A DNA stretch of 64,000 nt from Echinicola marina (GTDB lineage Bacteria > Bacteroidota > Bacteroidia > Cytophagales > Cyclobacteriaceae): positions 4,833,501-4,897,500 of the forward strand of contig NZ_CP080025.1 in assembly GCF_020463795.1 (NCBI RefSeq). The letters are read 5' to 3'. A model generated the notes under the pieces. The model searched no databases, was not told the origin of the DNA, and saw only the letters and a program-made list of their open reading frames with translations. Below, one piece after another: positions 1-7,577 of this stretch (positions within the stretch are counted from its first letter, which is position 1; each line of letters opens with the position of its first letter). The translations under genes were made by a program, and so were the position numbers.

Positions 1-261
1 CCCTCCATGCTCAGAAGTCTCAAAATTATTGGCGGCATAGAAATATCCTTTTTCCGTTTGGCCTTTTGCTACTTCTTCCATCTCAAATTCCTTGGCGGTG
101 ACCCAATAAACCGTTTCATCCGAAAATGCATGGGTCAAGTCGATGATCTCACCCTTCTTATCCCCTGTTTTAGTAATATTATTCCCTTGCTGAATATGCA
201 GCTCTTTATCCTGGCATGAATAAAGTAGCCCAAGAATCATTAATAAACAAATTGCTTTCAT
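1..261 (-). CDS. Cyclase-family (kynurenine formamidase-like) lipoprotein, 5' part only
   Basis: The frame opens at ATG 261 and runs off the left edge after 87 codons, so only the N-terminus is visible. It begins with a hydrophobic stretch ending in LLYSC, a lipobox with the lipidated Cys at residue 16, so the protein is probably an exported lipoprotein. Residues 39-49 read EIIDLTHAFSD, the opening signature of the cyclase family (PF04199), followed by VYWVT. The visible part ends at SEHGG, just where the family's metal-binding HGGTHxD motif would lie. Family members hydrolyse N-formylkynurenine or related amides, but the substrate here is unknown. The family call is fairly secure; the function is inference because the active site is cut off. 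Confidence 0.75.
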   Translation of the reverse strand, partial: MKAICLLMILGLLYSCQDKELHIQQGNNITKTGDKKGEIIDLTHAFSDETVYWVTAKEFEMEEVAKGQTEKGYFYAANNFETSEHGG

Positions 262-363
262 GGCTGAAATATTGGCTTTATGAATAAAAATAAGCAGTGA
301 CTTTCACTACCTGAAGATAGCAATTATCTGCTGAAAATCAGCTCATAAGACCAAAAACAAGTA

Positions 364-1071
364 TTAAGTAATTGTCCCTACCAAAAGTCCTAGAATAACC
401 GCAATACCAAAGCTTAGCAAGGTCCCTATTAAAACATATTCTGCTTTCAAAGAATCATCATTTTTAAACCGCAATATGGACTTAGCCGCAATCAAAAAAC
501 CAACAGCTTGGAACTCTGCCATCAAAATAAAAGTCAAAACCAATACCCTTTCCAATACTCCTATCAATTTACCTGCATTGGGCAGATCATCTGAACCAGG
601 TACTTTAATTTCATAGGCCCTAAATACTTCTTTTATAAATATATTAGCGGGCTTTAGACATAACATATAACAAAGAACAATTAACAGAATGGATTTTGAA
701 ACAGGAATATTGAGCCAAGGATGAATTGGGGCGTAGCAAACATAAGCATAGCAAACCATGGACAAAACCAAAATATGTAATGCTTGATCGATAAAAAATG
801 CATACTTACCAAAGGTCTTGCTGCTATTGACCCAAGGCTTAATGCCATCTATTATATAATGGGTCAAGGCAATGATCAAAGCACCATAAACAAATTGTAC
901 TTGAAATGACAGTAGCCAAGACAATAAAAAAATGATTAAGACATGCCACTTCAAAAAAGGGCTACTAAAGCCTAATGCATTCTTTTGAATGGCTAGCCGG
1001 TCCGATTGGAAAAAAAAGTCTGCCAGTACATGGGCTATAAGCTGTAAGATAAAAACCTGAACTGGGTTCAT
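364..1071 (-). CDS. DUF3307 integral membrane protein
   Basis: This 235-residue protein is mostly hydrophobic, with about six predicted membrane segments. The N-terminal part (QLIAHVLADFFFQSD, then KWHVL and THYIIDGIK) matches DUF3307, a family of uncharacterised bacterial inner-membrane proteins whose conserved His and Asp residues face the membrane. It starts 8 bases after the stop of the SatD gene on the same strand, so the two are almost certainly co-transcribed. Two small hairpins lie between 315 and 342, past its stop, without a clear T-run. Function is unknown; the pairing with SatD suggests a membrane partner for that protein. Confidence 0.85.
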   Translation of the reverse strand: MNPVQVFILQLIAHVLADFFFQSDRLAIQKNALGFSSPFLKWHVLIIFLLSWLLSFQVQFVYGALIIALTHYIIDGIKPWVNSSKTFGKYAFFIDQALHILVLSMVCYAYVCYAPIHPWLNIPVSKSILLIVLCYMLCLKPANIFIKEVFRAYEIKVPGSDDLPNAGKLIGVLERVLVLTFILMAEFQAVGFLIAAKSILRFKNDDSLKAEYVLIGTLLSFGIAVILGLLVGTIT

Positions 1072-1079
1072 AAATAAGG

Positions 1080-1769
1080 CTACTTAATGATTTTATTAAA
1101 ATATAATACAGTTCTTTCTATGCTGTTCCAACCTACGCTGGTACTGTGCTGATTAACCACAGATTGACTGATTTGCAGTTGTTGGGCTATTTCTGACTCA
1201 GTATGTCCCAATAACTTCCAATATAATACTTCCGATTGGCGCGCAGTAGCTTTACCCATAAGCACATCCAATAGCCCCATCACTGGGTTCATTTGTTCAT
1301 CTAATTTTTCATCATGAGAGATAAAAAACAAAGTATGCTTGATGACCACCCTTTCCTTTCCATGACTGGATGTGGATTGATTGATCAGTCTCCCCGCCAA
1401 ATACACCGCTTCTCCATCTATGATTCCTTTTTCCCGATCAAATCTCGACAGCTCTCCGATAGCAATGGCCAACCTGATTCCATGTGTCTTAAAAAGGTTG
1501 ATTCTGTTATTGTCTTCTCTGTTATCTGCCTGCTGAGGATCAAAGGATTTCACAAAACTCTTTACCAACATGGCCACCCGCAAAGCATCACCAGGTACTG
1601 GACAGACACATTCTAAGTAATCTCCCTTAACCAGCCTACCATAAACGCCCCATTTTTCATCAAGGATTTTTAATAGATCTTTTAACTTTTCTTCCAACAT
1701 TGTCCTATCTTCCACCACTAAACTGGTAGAAGAAACAATGTCTCCTGAAATCACCGCTACCTTCTTCAT
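1080..1769 (-). CDS. SatD-family protein with C-terminal helix-turn-helix
   Basis: About 229 residues. The N-terminus KKVAVISGDIVSST is characteristic of the SatD family (PF16264), named after a streptococcal acid-tolerance locus and of unknown biochemical role. The C-terminal 55 residues (RQSEVLYWKLLGHTESEIAQ onward) look like a LuxR/sigma-type helix-turn-helix, so it may bind DNA. The frame is open to an ATG at 1802, but the ATG at 1769 is preferred because the family motif starts there and a good promoter (1788-1818) overlaps the upstream codons. DUF3307 follows 8 bases later. Whether it acts as a regulator, a nucleotide sensor or both cannot be told from sequence. Confidence 0.8.
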   Translation of the reverse strand: MKKVAVISGDIVSSTSLVVEDRTMLEEKLKDLLKILDEKWGVYGRLVKGDYLECVCPVPGDALRVAMLVKSFVKSFDPQQADNREDNNRINLFKTHGIRLAIAIGELSRFDREKGIIDGEAVYLAGRLINQSTSSHGKERVVIKHTLFFISHDEKLDEQMNPVMGLLDVLMGKATARQSEVLYWKLLGHTESEIAQQLQISQSVVNQHSTSVGWNSIERTVLYFNKIIK

Positions 1770-1787
1770 TTTTTCATTATTAGTCCA

Positions 1788-1818
1788 TAAATATAAGTTC
1801 AAAAACCTATAAACACAA
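1788..1818 (-). promoter_or_regulatory. Predicted Bacteroidota promoter of the SatD-DUF3307 operon
   Basis: On the minus strand TTG (1816-1818) is followed after exactly 20 bases by TATATTTA (1788-1795), one mismatch from the Bacteroidota -7 consensus TAnnTTTG. Transcription would begin near 1781, about a dozen bases before the ATG at 1769. This supports the shorter SatD start. Confidence 0.5.
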
Positions 1819-1901
1819 TTTATATCCTTAAAAGCATATAAATAGACTTTACAGCATCTACAACTTATAAATCAACCAACTACTTAATGACATCCTTAAC
1901 A

Positions 1902-2891
1902 TCAGCCAATTTCCTCCATAACCCAATTCGTGCGAGCAGCTGATTCACCAGTTGAGGGACTCGATCCTTCTCCCAATAATTCACCAACAATGGCCTGAAT
2001 GAGAAAATATTGAATATGATGGGGCAACTCAAATTCAAAGCATTCCTTTTGGCCATTTTCTGTCTCCAAATGCAACTTACCAGCCCCAAAGGTCTCATAG
2101 CTAATTTGTCCTTTATTTCCTATAATAGTCGTCAGATCCATTTCTGAAACTTTACTGCTAGAGAAACACCAACTTCCCGATCCCATCACCCCTGATTCAA
2201 ACTCAAAAGCAGCAGTGACCATATCCTCGGCCTCATAAATCCCCGCTTGATTGGTCTTAAATCCTTTGGCAGATTTTATTGGCCCTAAGGCAAAATCCAA
2301 AAAGTCCAGCTGGTGGGAAGCCAAATCATAAAAATACCCTCCCCCGGCCATTTCGGGATTTACCCGCCAATTATTATCCAAATTGCTAACCACTTCAGGC
2401 ACCAATACCTGATTCATCTGTATATTAACATACCTGACATCACCAATCGCTCCTTCCTGTATCAATTCCTTAATCTTAACAAAATGGGGCAGAGCCCTTC
2501 TATAATAAGCCACAAATAAGGGTACATTTGCAGCTTCACATGCTGCTATCATTGATTTGCATTCCTCATAAGTCCTGGCCATGGGTTTTTCTACATAAAC
2601 AGGCTTTCCGGCAGCTGCTGCCTTCAAAGTAAGGGCTTTATGAACATGCGGAGGCGTAGCGATATAAATGGCATTGACTTCGGGGTCATTGATCAATTCA
2701 TCAGCATCCGTATACCACTTGGGCACGCCATGTCTTTTTGCATAGTCCTGCACCTTTTCCTCATCCCTCCTCATCACCGCTACGAGCCGGCTGTTTTCCA
2801 CTAAATTCATCGCAGGGGCACTTTTCTTCTCACAAACATCCCCAACACCCAAAACACCCCATCTTACTTCTTTATCTTTTATTTTTCTCAT
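1902..2891 (-). CDS. Gfo/Idh/MocA-family NAD(P)-dependent oxidoreductase
   Basis: 329 residues from the ATG at 2891. The N-terminal Rossmann fold has the dinucleotide-binding motif WGVLGVGDV, and VEKPMARTYEE carries the family's EKP motif with its catalytic Lys. The C-terminal half is the usual substrate-binding beta-sheet domain. The start is set by an ATGA overlap with the stop of the upstream Ldh-family gene, although the frame is open nine codons further. Members oxidise or reduce sugars, inositols and uronates; the substrate here is not predictable. It is the last gene on the left flank of the pectin locus and is translationally coupled to the dehydrogenase, so a step in sugar-acid metabolism is a reasonable inference. 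Confidence 0.85.
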   Translation of the reverse strand: MRKIKDKEVRWGVLGVGDVCEKKSAPAMNLVENSRLVAVMRRDEEKVQDYAKRHGVPKWYTDADELINDPEVNAIYIATPPHVHKALTLKAAAAGKPVYVEKPMARTYEECKSMIAACEAANVPLFVAYYRRALPHFVKIKELIQEGAIGDVRYVNIQMNQVLVPEVVSNLDNNWRVNPEMAGGGYFYDLASHQLDFLDFALGPIKSAKGFKTNQAGIYEAEDMVTAAFEFESGVMGSGSWCFSSSKVSEMDLTTIIGNKGQISYETFGAGKLHLETENGQKECFEFELPHHIQYFLIQAIVGELLGEGSSPSTGESAARTNWVMEEIG

Positions 2892-3901
2892 TCCAATATT
2901 TTTACAATTTGATTCCAAATGTCTATATCTACTGGGATACCATGGACCAGATTCTCCTGCCGTACCCTCAATGTTTGTTCTCCAGGATGCCTTACCTTTT
3001 TTTCCTTATCAAAAGTTTTTGATTGCTTAAGATCTTCAATAATACGCTCTGTCTTAGTATCCATCCACTCTCCTAGACCCAGTATTGAAGGTTCCAAGGC
3101 CACAAACACCTGTGAAAGCCCATACTCTTCCCCACTTTTTCCTATTTCATGTGTAGCCTGTCCGCCTGAAAGTATGGCAGCCAGCATATCTAACATTAGT
3201 GAAAGTCCCGCTCCCTTCCACAAACCAATCGGCATAGCGAGCTCATTTTCTATAATCTCATTAGGTGATTTGGTCAAATTCCCCTGCTGGTCGAAACCTG
3301 CATCATAGGGCATATTCTCCCCTTCTTTTTCATAAATAGCCATCTTTCCATAGGCAAACTGGGACATCGCCATATCAAGCACAATCGGACCATTCTTCCT
3401 TGGAATGGCTACTACCAATGGATTATTGCCCAATTTAGGTTCACTACCTCCCCAAGCTGGCATATTGGGTTTGGTATTGGTAAAACAAATACCTATACAA
3501 CCTTGATCAACAGCCTGCCAGCCATAATTGCCAGCACGCATCCAATGATTGGTATTTTGCAGGGCCACTGCGCCTATTCCAGTATTTTTGGCCAAATGGA
3601 TTGCCTTATCCATGGCCAAATGAGCATTGATATTACCAGGTCCTAGCCCCCCATCCCACCGTTCCAAAGAACCAAAGCGATCAATCACTTTTGGAATTGC
3701 ATTGGGCTGAATCAATCCCTTTTTAATATAGCTCAGGTAGTGCAAAAAACGATTCAACCCATGCGAAGGCACTCCGTCCAAACTCGATTGAGCAAATAAT
3801 CGAGCACTAAGTGTAGCTCTTTCCTGACTAAATTGGTTTTGAATTAGAATGCTGCAAAGCACTTCCTGCAAACGAGAAAAAGGTATACGTTGGTCGCTCA
3901 T
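2888..3901 (-). CDS. Ldh-family (malate/lactate dehydrogenase-like) oxidoreductase, possibly a keto-gulonate reductase
   Basis: 337 residues of the NAD(P)-dependent malate/L-lactate/ureidoglycolate dehydrogenase family (PF02615), unrelated to classical MDH. Visible landmarks are GVPSHGLNRF (catalytic His), NTNHWMRAGNYGWQA, and a GxNPL motif (KLGNNPLVVAIP) for cofactor and substrate binding. Within the family it most resembles the YiaK/DlgD branch, which interconverts 2,3-diketo-L-gulonate and 3-dehydro-L-gulonate; this assignment is from motif memory only. It overlaps the Gfo/Idh/MocA gene by 4 bases and lies 114 bases after a pectate lyase, which would suit a keto-uronate substrate. There is no signal peptide, so it is cytoplasmic. 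Confidence 0.82.
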   Translation of the reverse strand: MSDQRIPFSRLQEVLCSILIQNQFSQERATLSARLFAQSSLDGVPSHGLNRFLHYLSYIKKGLIQPNAIPKVIDRFGSLERWDGGLGPGNINAHLAMDKAIHLAKNTGIGAVALQNTNHWMRAGNYGWQAVDQGCIGICFTNTKPNMPAWGGSEPKLGNNPLVVAIPRKNGPIVLDMAMSQFAYGKMAIYEKEGENMPYDAGFDQQGNLTKSPNEIIENELAMPIGLWKGAGLSLMLDMLAAILSGGQATHEIGKSGEEYGLSQVFVALEPSILGLGEWMDTKTERIIEDLKQSKTFDKEKKVRHPGEQTLRVRQENLVHGIPVDIDIWNQIVKILE

Positions 3902-4015
3902 AGTGAAAATATCAGATTCAATTTATTGATTATCCATTCACCGACCAAGGGAAAAAATATAATAAATAGAAGAAGAGTACACTCAACATGCCAATTTCCG
4001 TCAAAGCGTAAAATT

Positions 4016-5350
4016 TCAATCGCCAATCAATCCATTTAGGTAAATTTCAATATTGGTATACTCCTTATCCAAATCAAAACCTGCAGCATCCCCATCTGAT
4101 TTAGGGTCCAGTTGATGTTTTCTCTCCCAAGCATCTGGCATACCATCCTGATCTGTATCTAAAGGTGCCTTTTCTGACTTTAACAATGGCCAGCCTCCAA
4201 CATCCGATTGGCTATCAATAATCCCATTACCACCTCTCCCAGAGGTGCTTTTCCCTAACCTTACTTCTTTCGCCAGTCTTTTATCAACTTGATCCCTACG
4301 TAAGCTAGCTCCAGCTTTGGCCAAGACATCCTTATAGGCTACTTCTGCACTGACCTGTTCATTAGCGATGACAAAAGGAAACGGTGCGGTCACTAACACA
4401 TTTGATAAATTATCAACACCATCGATCCCCTTGCTATTGTCCTCACTAACTTCATTTGAAGCAGACACAATATTTCCTTTCAAATAAAATTGTCCATAAG
4501 GGGCATATGGCTCCACTATTCTATCCCGGTTTGATTGGGTGGCAGGCCCCGCTTTATAATAATTCCCAACGATATTATGATGCCCTTCCTCTCCTGCATA
4601 AGAACTGTTGCTCATCCAGTTATAGATCACATTGTTCCTAAAATCCACCACTTCCCTTTCTGGCTCCTTATGGTATCTTGCTCCATTAAATCTGGGCAAT
4701 CTACTCTTATGGCTTGCCAATAAATTATGGTGAAAAGTAGCGTTCATACCTCCCCATATCCCTCCATAACCATGGTCTCCTTTGGCATGTACGGATTCAT
4801 TTAGGCTTTCTGAAACAATACACCATTGCAATGTGAAATTTTCATTATCATAAAATGAGCCACATTCATCCGTTGCCCAGCTTAGCGAGCAATGATCAAT
4901 AATGATATTTTTGTTCCTAATACAGCTCATCGCATCATCCTGCACCCTTTTCAAGTCTCCCAAACGGCTCCTGATATACCTAATGATGACATTGTCCCCC
5001 TTGATTTTGATCGGGTAATTTTGAATGGTAATCCCATCTCCAGGAGCTGACTGCCCAGCTATGGTCAAATCTCCATAGTTAATATCCAGGTCTGATGCCA
5101 GCTCGATATTTCCAGAAACCGCAAAGACAATGATTCTTGGGTATTTCTTTCTCAGGGCTTCCCTTAGGCTTCCAGGGCCATCATCATTCAGGTTATTTAC
5201 GACCAATACTTTTCCTCCCCTTCCCCCAGAAGTGTATTTCCCAAAACCATCGGCACCTGGAAATGCCAAAACATCTTTACTTTTTCCTCCTTGGGCATGT
5301 CCCAATACGGCATAACTTATTATTAAAATTAAAGAGATTAGTCCTTTCAT
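4016..5350 (-). CDS. Secreted pectate lyase, polysaccharide lyase family 1
   Basis: 444 residues with a signal peptide (about residues 1-19, ending in GHAQ) and no lipobox. The family-1 parallel beta-helix begins at FPGADGFG and TSGGRGG. IIDHCSLSWATDE (about 149-161) is the conserved calcium-binding turn, and SRLPR (216-220) holds the catalytic Arg. A C-terminal DTDQDGMPDAWE is a thrombospondin-3-type calcium loop common in Bacteroidota PL1 enzymes. It cleaves de-esterified homogalacturonan by beta-elimination, giving unsaturated ends that the GH105 in this locus could remove. It is a close relative of the lipoprotein PL1 at 6.0-7.5 kb; a VOC gene sits between them. Confidence 0.93.
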   Translation of the reverse strand: MKGLISLILIISYAVLGHAQGGKSKDVLAFPGADGFGKYTSGGRGGKVLVVNNLNDDGPGSLREALRKKYPRIIVFAVSGNIELASDLDINYGDLTIAGQSAPGDGITIQNYPIKIKGDNVIIRYIRSRLGDLKRVQDDAMSCIRNKNIIIDHCSLSWATDECGSFYDNENFTLQWCIVSESLNESVHAKGDHGYGGIWGGMNATFHHNLLASHKSRLPRFNGARYHKEPEREVVDFRNNVIYNWMSNSSYAGEEGHHNIVGNYYKAGPATQSNRDRIVEPYAPYGQFYLKGNIVSASNEVSEDNSKGIDGVDNLSNVLVTAPFPFVIANEQVSAEVAYKDVLAKAGASLRRDQVDKRLAKEVRLGKSTSGRGGNGIIDSQSDVGGWPLLKSEKAPLDTDQDGMPDAWERKHQLDPKSDGDAAGFDLDKEYTNIEIYLNGLIGD

Positions 5351-5368
5351 TGCTAAGATTTAAGTTTT

Positions 5369-5755
5369 CTATGTGAGCATTGGTTTGGCCCTTTTGCACA
5401 ACTGTAAGGCCAGTCCCCATGGATCCTTAAGCATCACCAAATGAGAGCCATCCTCTAAAATATCATCACTGACCAATTCTGCTCCCGCCTTTATCAATCT
5501 GTCCCTGTCATCTGCAGGATTTTCGGACACCAAGGCCAAATGTACCACCAAAGGGTGCTGATGTTCAAAGTCCAAAATTGGTGCTTTGGGATTATTGTAT
5601 ATTTCAATCATAATGGTCCCACTGTCATCTGCTAAAAAAGTCATATACGGACTTTGGTCTTTTTTCATGACTACTTTTAAGCCAATATGCTTTTCATACC
5701 AATTTGACATTGCTCTTGGTTGGGTGACATTAATTGCAAAATGCTCAAACTTCAT
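5369..5755 (-). CDS. VOC-superfamily (glyoxalase/dioxygenase fold) protein
   Basis: 128 residues forming two beta-alpha-beta-beta-beta modules typical of the vicinal-oxygen-chelate fold: KFEHFAINV at the start and LKDPWGLALQLCKR near the end. Possible metal ligands are His5, His73 and a Glu on strands equivalent to those of glyoxalase I. It has no signal peptide, unlike the lyases on either side, so it acts in the cytoplasm. It starts 18 bases before the downstream PL1 gene. VOC proteins isomerise or decyclise small dicarbonyl or catechol compounds; in this setting a role on unsaturated uronate products can be imagined, but nothing in the sequence proves it. Confidence 0.8.
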   Translation of the reverse strand: MKFEHFAINVTQPRAMSNWYEKHIGLKVVMKKDQSPYMTFLADDSGTIMIEIYNNPKAPILDFEHQHPLVVHLALVSENPADDRDRLIKAGAELVSDDILEDGSHLVMLKDPWGLALQLCKRAKPMLT

Positions 5756-6016
5756 AATTTTAAATTTATGCTTACAGTTCAGGTAAAATTTCCAATAAAT
5801 TTACAGTGGCTCTAAGGTAATATTTTTTCCGCCACATGCTTCCTGTTTCAATATGTGGTATTCTTTCTCCCTATGAACCGATCATCTTAAAACATCAATT
5901 TATTTCTATTTTCCTCAATGACCGAGGCAAGTCAATCATCTTTTCTCTGACTGTCTGCAAAGGTTTGGTGACTCGCGACAAACCAATATTATATCATGAA
6001 TTAATCATCAAAGAAA

Positions 6017-7501
6017 TTACTGAAGTGGAAAATCATTAATCAGGCTATTGAGATAGACTTCCAAATAGGTATAAGGTGTTCCAGTCTTTATCTTTTTACC
6101 ATCTTCTGCATTAATAGGGTCAAGTTCATTGGCTGTTTCCCACTCATCAGGCATACCATCTCCATCTGTATCAGTAACAGGCTCTCCTGCTTCCAAGTCC
6201 GGCCATCCCCCTACATCACTTTGAGTATCGATAATCCCATAGGTACTTCCCATGGATCCTTCATGATCATAATCTCCATTTTTAACATTGGCAATGATTC
6301 TTGCATCCACTGCATCCCGTTTCAAATTGGCACCAGCAAAATGAAGCACCAATTCATAAGCTTCTGCCGCAGAATGAGTGGTCACGGTATATCCTTCCTG
6401 CTCATGAGGAACATCCATTTTCATACTATTTTTATCAACTTCACTTACTGTCCCATAGCTACCGTGAAATTGATTAAACACCCCATAGGTCCAATTATCT
6501 TCAGAGGTTTGATTGCTACCATGGACCACATTTCCATCTATATAAAACTTGCCCCAAATATCATAGACCTCGGTGCCTACTACCTTATTTTTATCGATCG
6601 ACATAATTCTATTTCGCTTACTTCCAGAAGGACTGGCAGGCCCTGGTTTATAATAGCAATTGACGATATTTACATTCATAGCTTCCCCTCCATAAGCCGC
6701 ATTATTTCCCCAGTTATAAAGTACATTGTTCCTTAGGTCCACCAAGTCCGTCAGTGCAAAGGCTTTTCCAGCTTCTTCACCCAACCTTGGATTGCGGCTA
6801 TCATGGTGGGCTAATAGATTATGGAGAAAAGAAGCATACCTACCTCCCCAAATCCCACCATATCCATGAGCTCCTTTCCCATGCACCGAGTTCCGAAGGC
6901 TTTCAGCTATAATGCACCACTGTAAGGTAAAGTTTTCATTGGCATAGAAAGAGACACACTCATCTGTACTCCAGCTCATGGAGCAGTGGTCTATGATAAT
7001 ATCCTTATGAAACCTTCCTCCCAATGCATCTCCTTCCTGCTGGGCTGTATCTCCCATTCTAAAACGCAAGTAGCGAATGATCACATTATCCGCATTGATG
7101 GTGACAGGATAATTCCTCAATGTAATCCCTCCTCCGGGGGCTGTCTGTCCAGCTATTGTTACATTACCACGGGAAATGGTCAAAGTTGAATTCAATTCAA
7201 TTGTCCCGCCTATATTAAACACTATAGTCCGAGTACCACTTTGATTTAAAGCATAGCGCAAGGTTCCCTGGCTATTGTCATCTGTTAGTTTAGAGACATA
7301 ATAAACCTTTCCTCCCCTTCCGCCAGTGGTATATTGTCCGTATCCTTCTGCCCCAGGAAATGCATAAACAGGACCATCATAAGCCTCCTCCTTTTCTTCC
7401 TCTTTAGGCTCAGTTTGTGAATCCGAATTTTCACACGCCATACTAAGGCCAGCAAGCCCAAAAACAATGACTATTTGAAAAATAAGACACTTTAATTTCA
7501 T
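6017..7501 (-). CDS. Lipoprotein pectate lyase, polysaccharide lyase family 1
   Basis: 494 residues. The N-terminus has a lipobox ending in SMAC (Cys 23), then an acidic Glu-rich linker, so the enzyme is probably anchored at the cell surface. The beta-helix shows FPGAEGYG, TTGGRGG, IIDHCSMSWSTDE (about 169-181, calcium site) and SRNPR (235-239, catalytic Arg). A DTDGDGMPDEWE calcium loop lies near the C-terminus. It is roughly 50 residues longer than the secreted PL1 at 4.0-5.4 kb, mainly through the linker and a loop between the helix and the C-terminus. It follows the DUF4957-like lipoprotein by 76 bases, which makes it part of the susCD transcript. Confidence 0.93.
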   Translation of the reverse strand: MKLKCLIFQIVIVFGLAGLSMACENSDSQTEPKEEEKEEAYDGPVYAFPGAEGYGQYTTGGRGGKVYYVSKLTDDNSQGTLRYALNQSGTRTIVFNIGGTIELNSTLTISRGNVTIAGQTAPGGGITLRNYPVTINADNVIIRYLRFRMGDTAQQEGDALGGRFHKDIIIDHCSMSWSTDECVSFYANENFTLQWCIIAESLRNSVHGKGAHGYGGIWGGRYASFLHNLLAHHDSRNPRLGEEAGKAFALTDLVDLRNNVLYNWGNNAAYGGEAMNVNIVNCYYKPGPASPSGSKRNRIMSIDKNKVVGTEVYDIWGKFYIDGNVVHGSNQTSEDNWTYGVFNQFHGSYGTVSEVDKNSMKMDVPHEQEGYTVTTHSAAEAYELVLHFAGANLKRDAVDARIIANVKNGDYDHEGSMGSTYGIIDTQSDVGGWPDLEAGEPVTDTDGDGMPDEWETANELDPINAEDGKKIKTGTPYTYLEVYLNSLINDFPLQ

Positions 7502-7577
7502 GGTATTTGAGGTTTATTGAAAAGGTGCAACCAAGCAGGCCACACCTTTTTTAAAATTAGTTCTAAGGAATGAAGCA

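Noticed and set aside
5836-6039. 67-codon plus-strand frame between the VOC and PL1 genes
   Set aside because: It overlaps the end of the PL1 gene on the other strand, lacks a promoter and has an unnatural composition.
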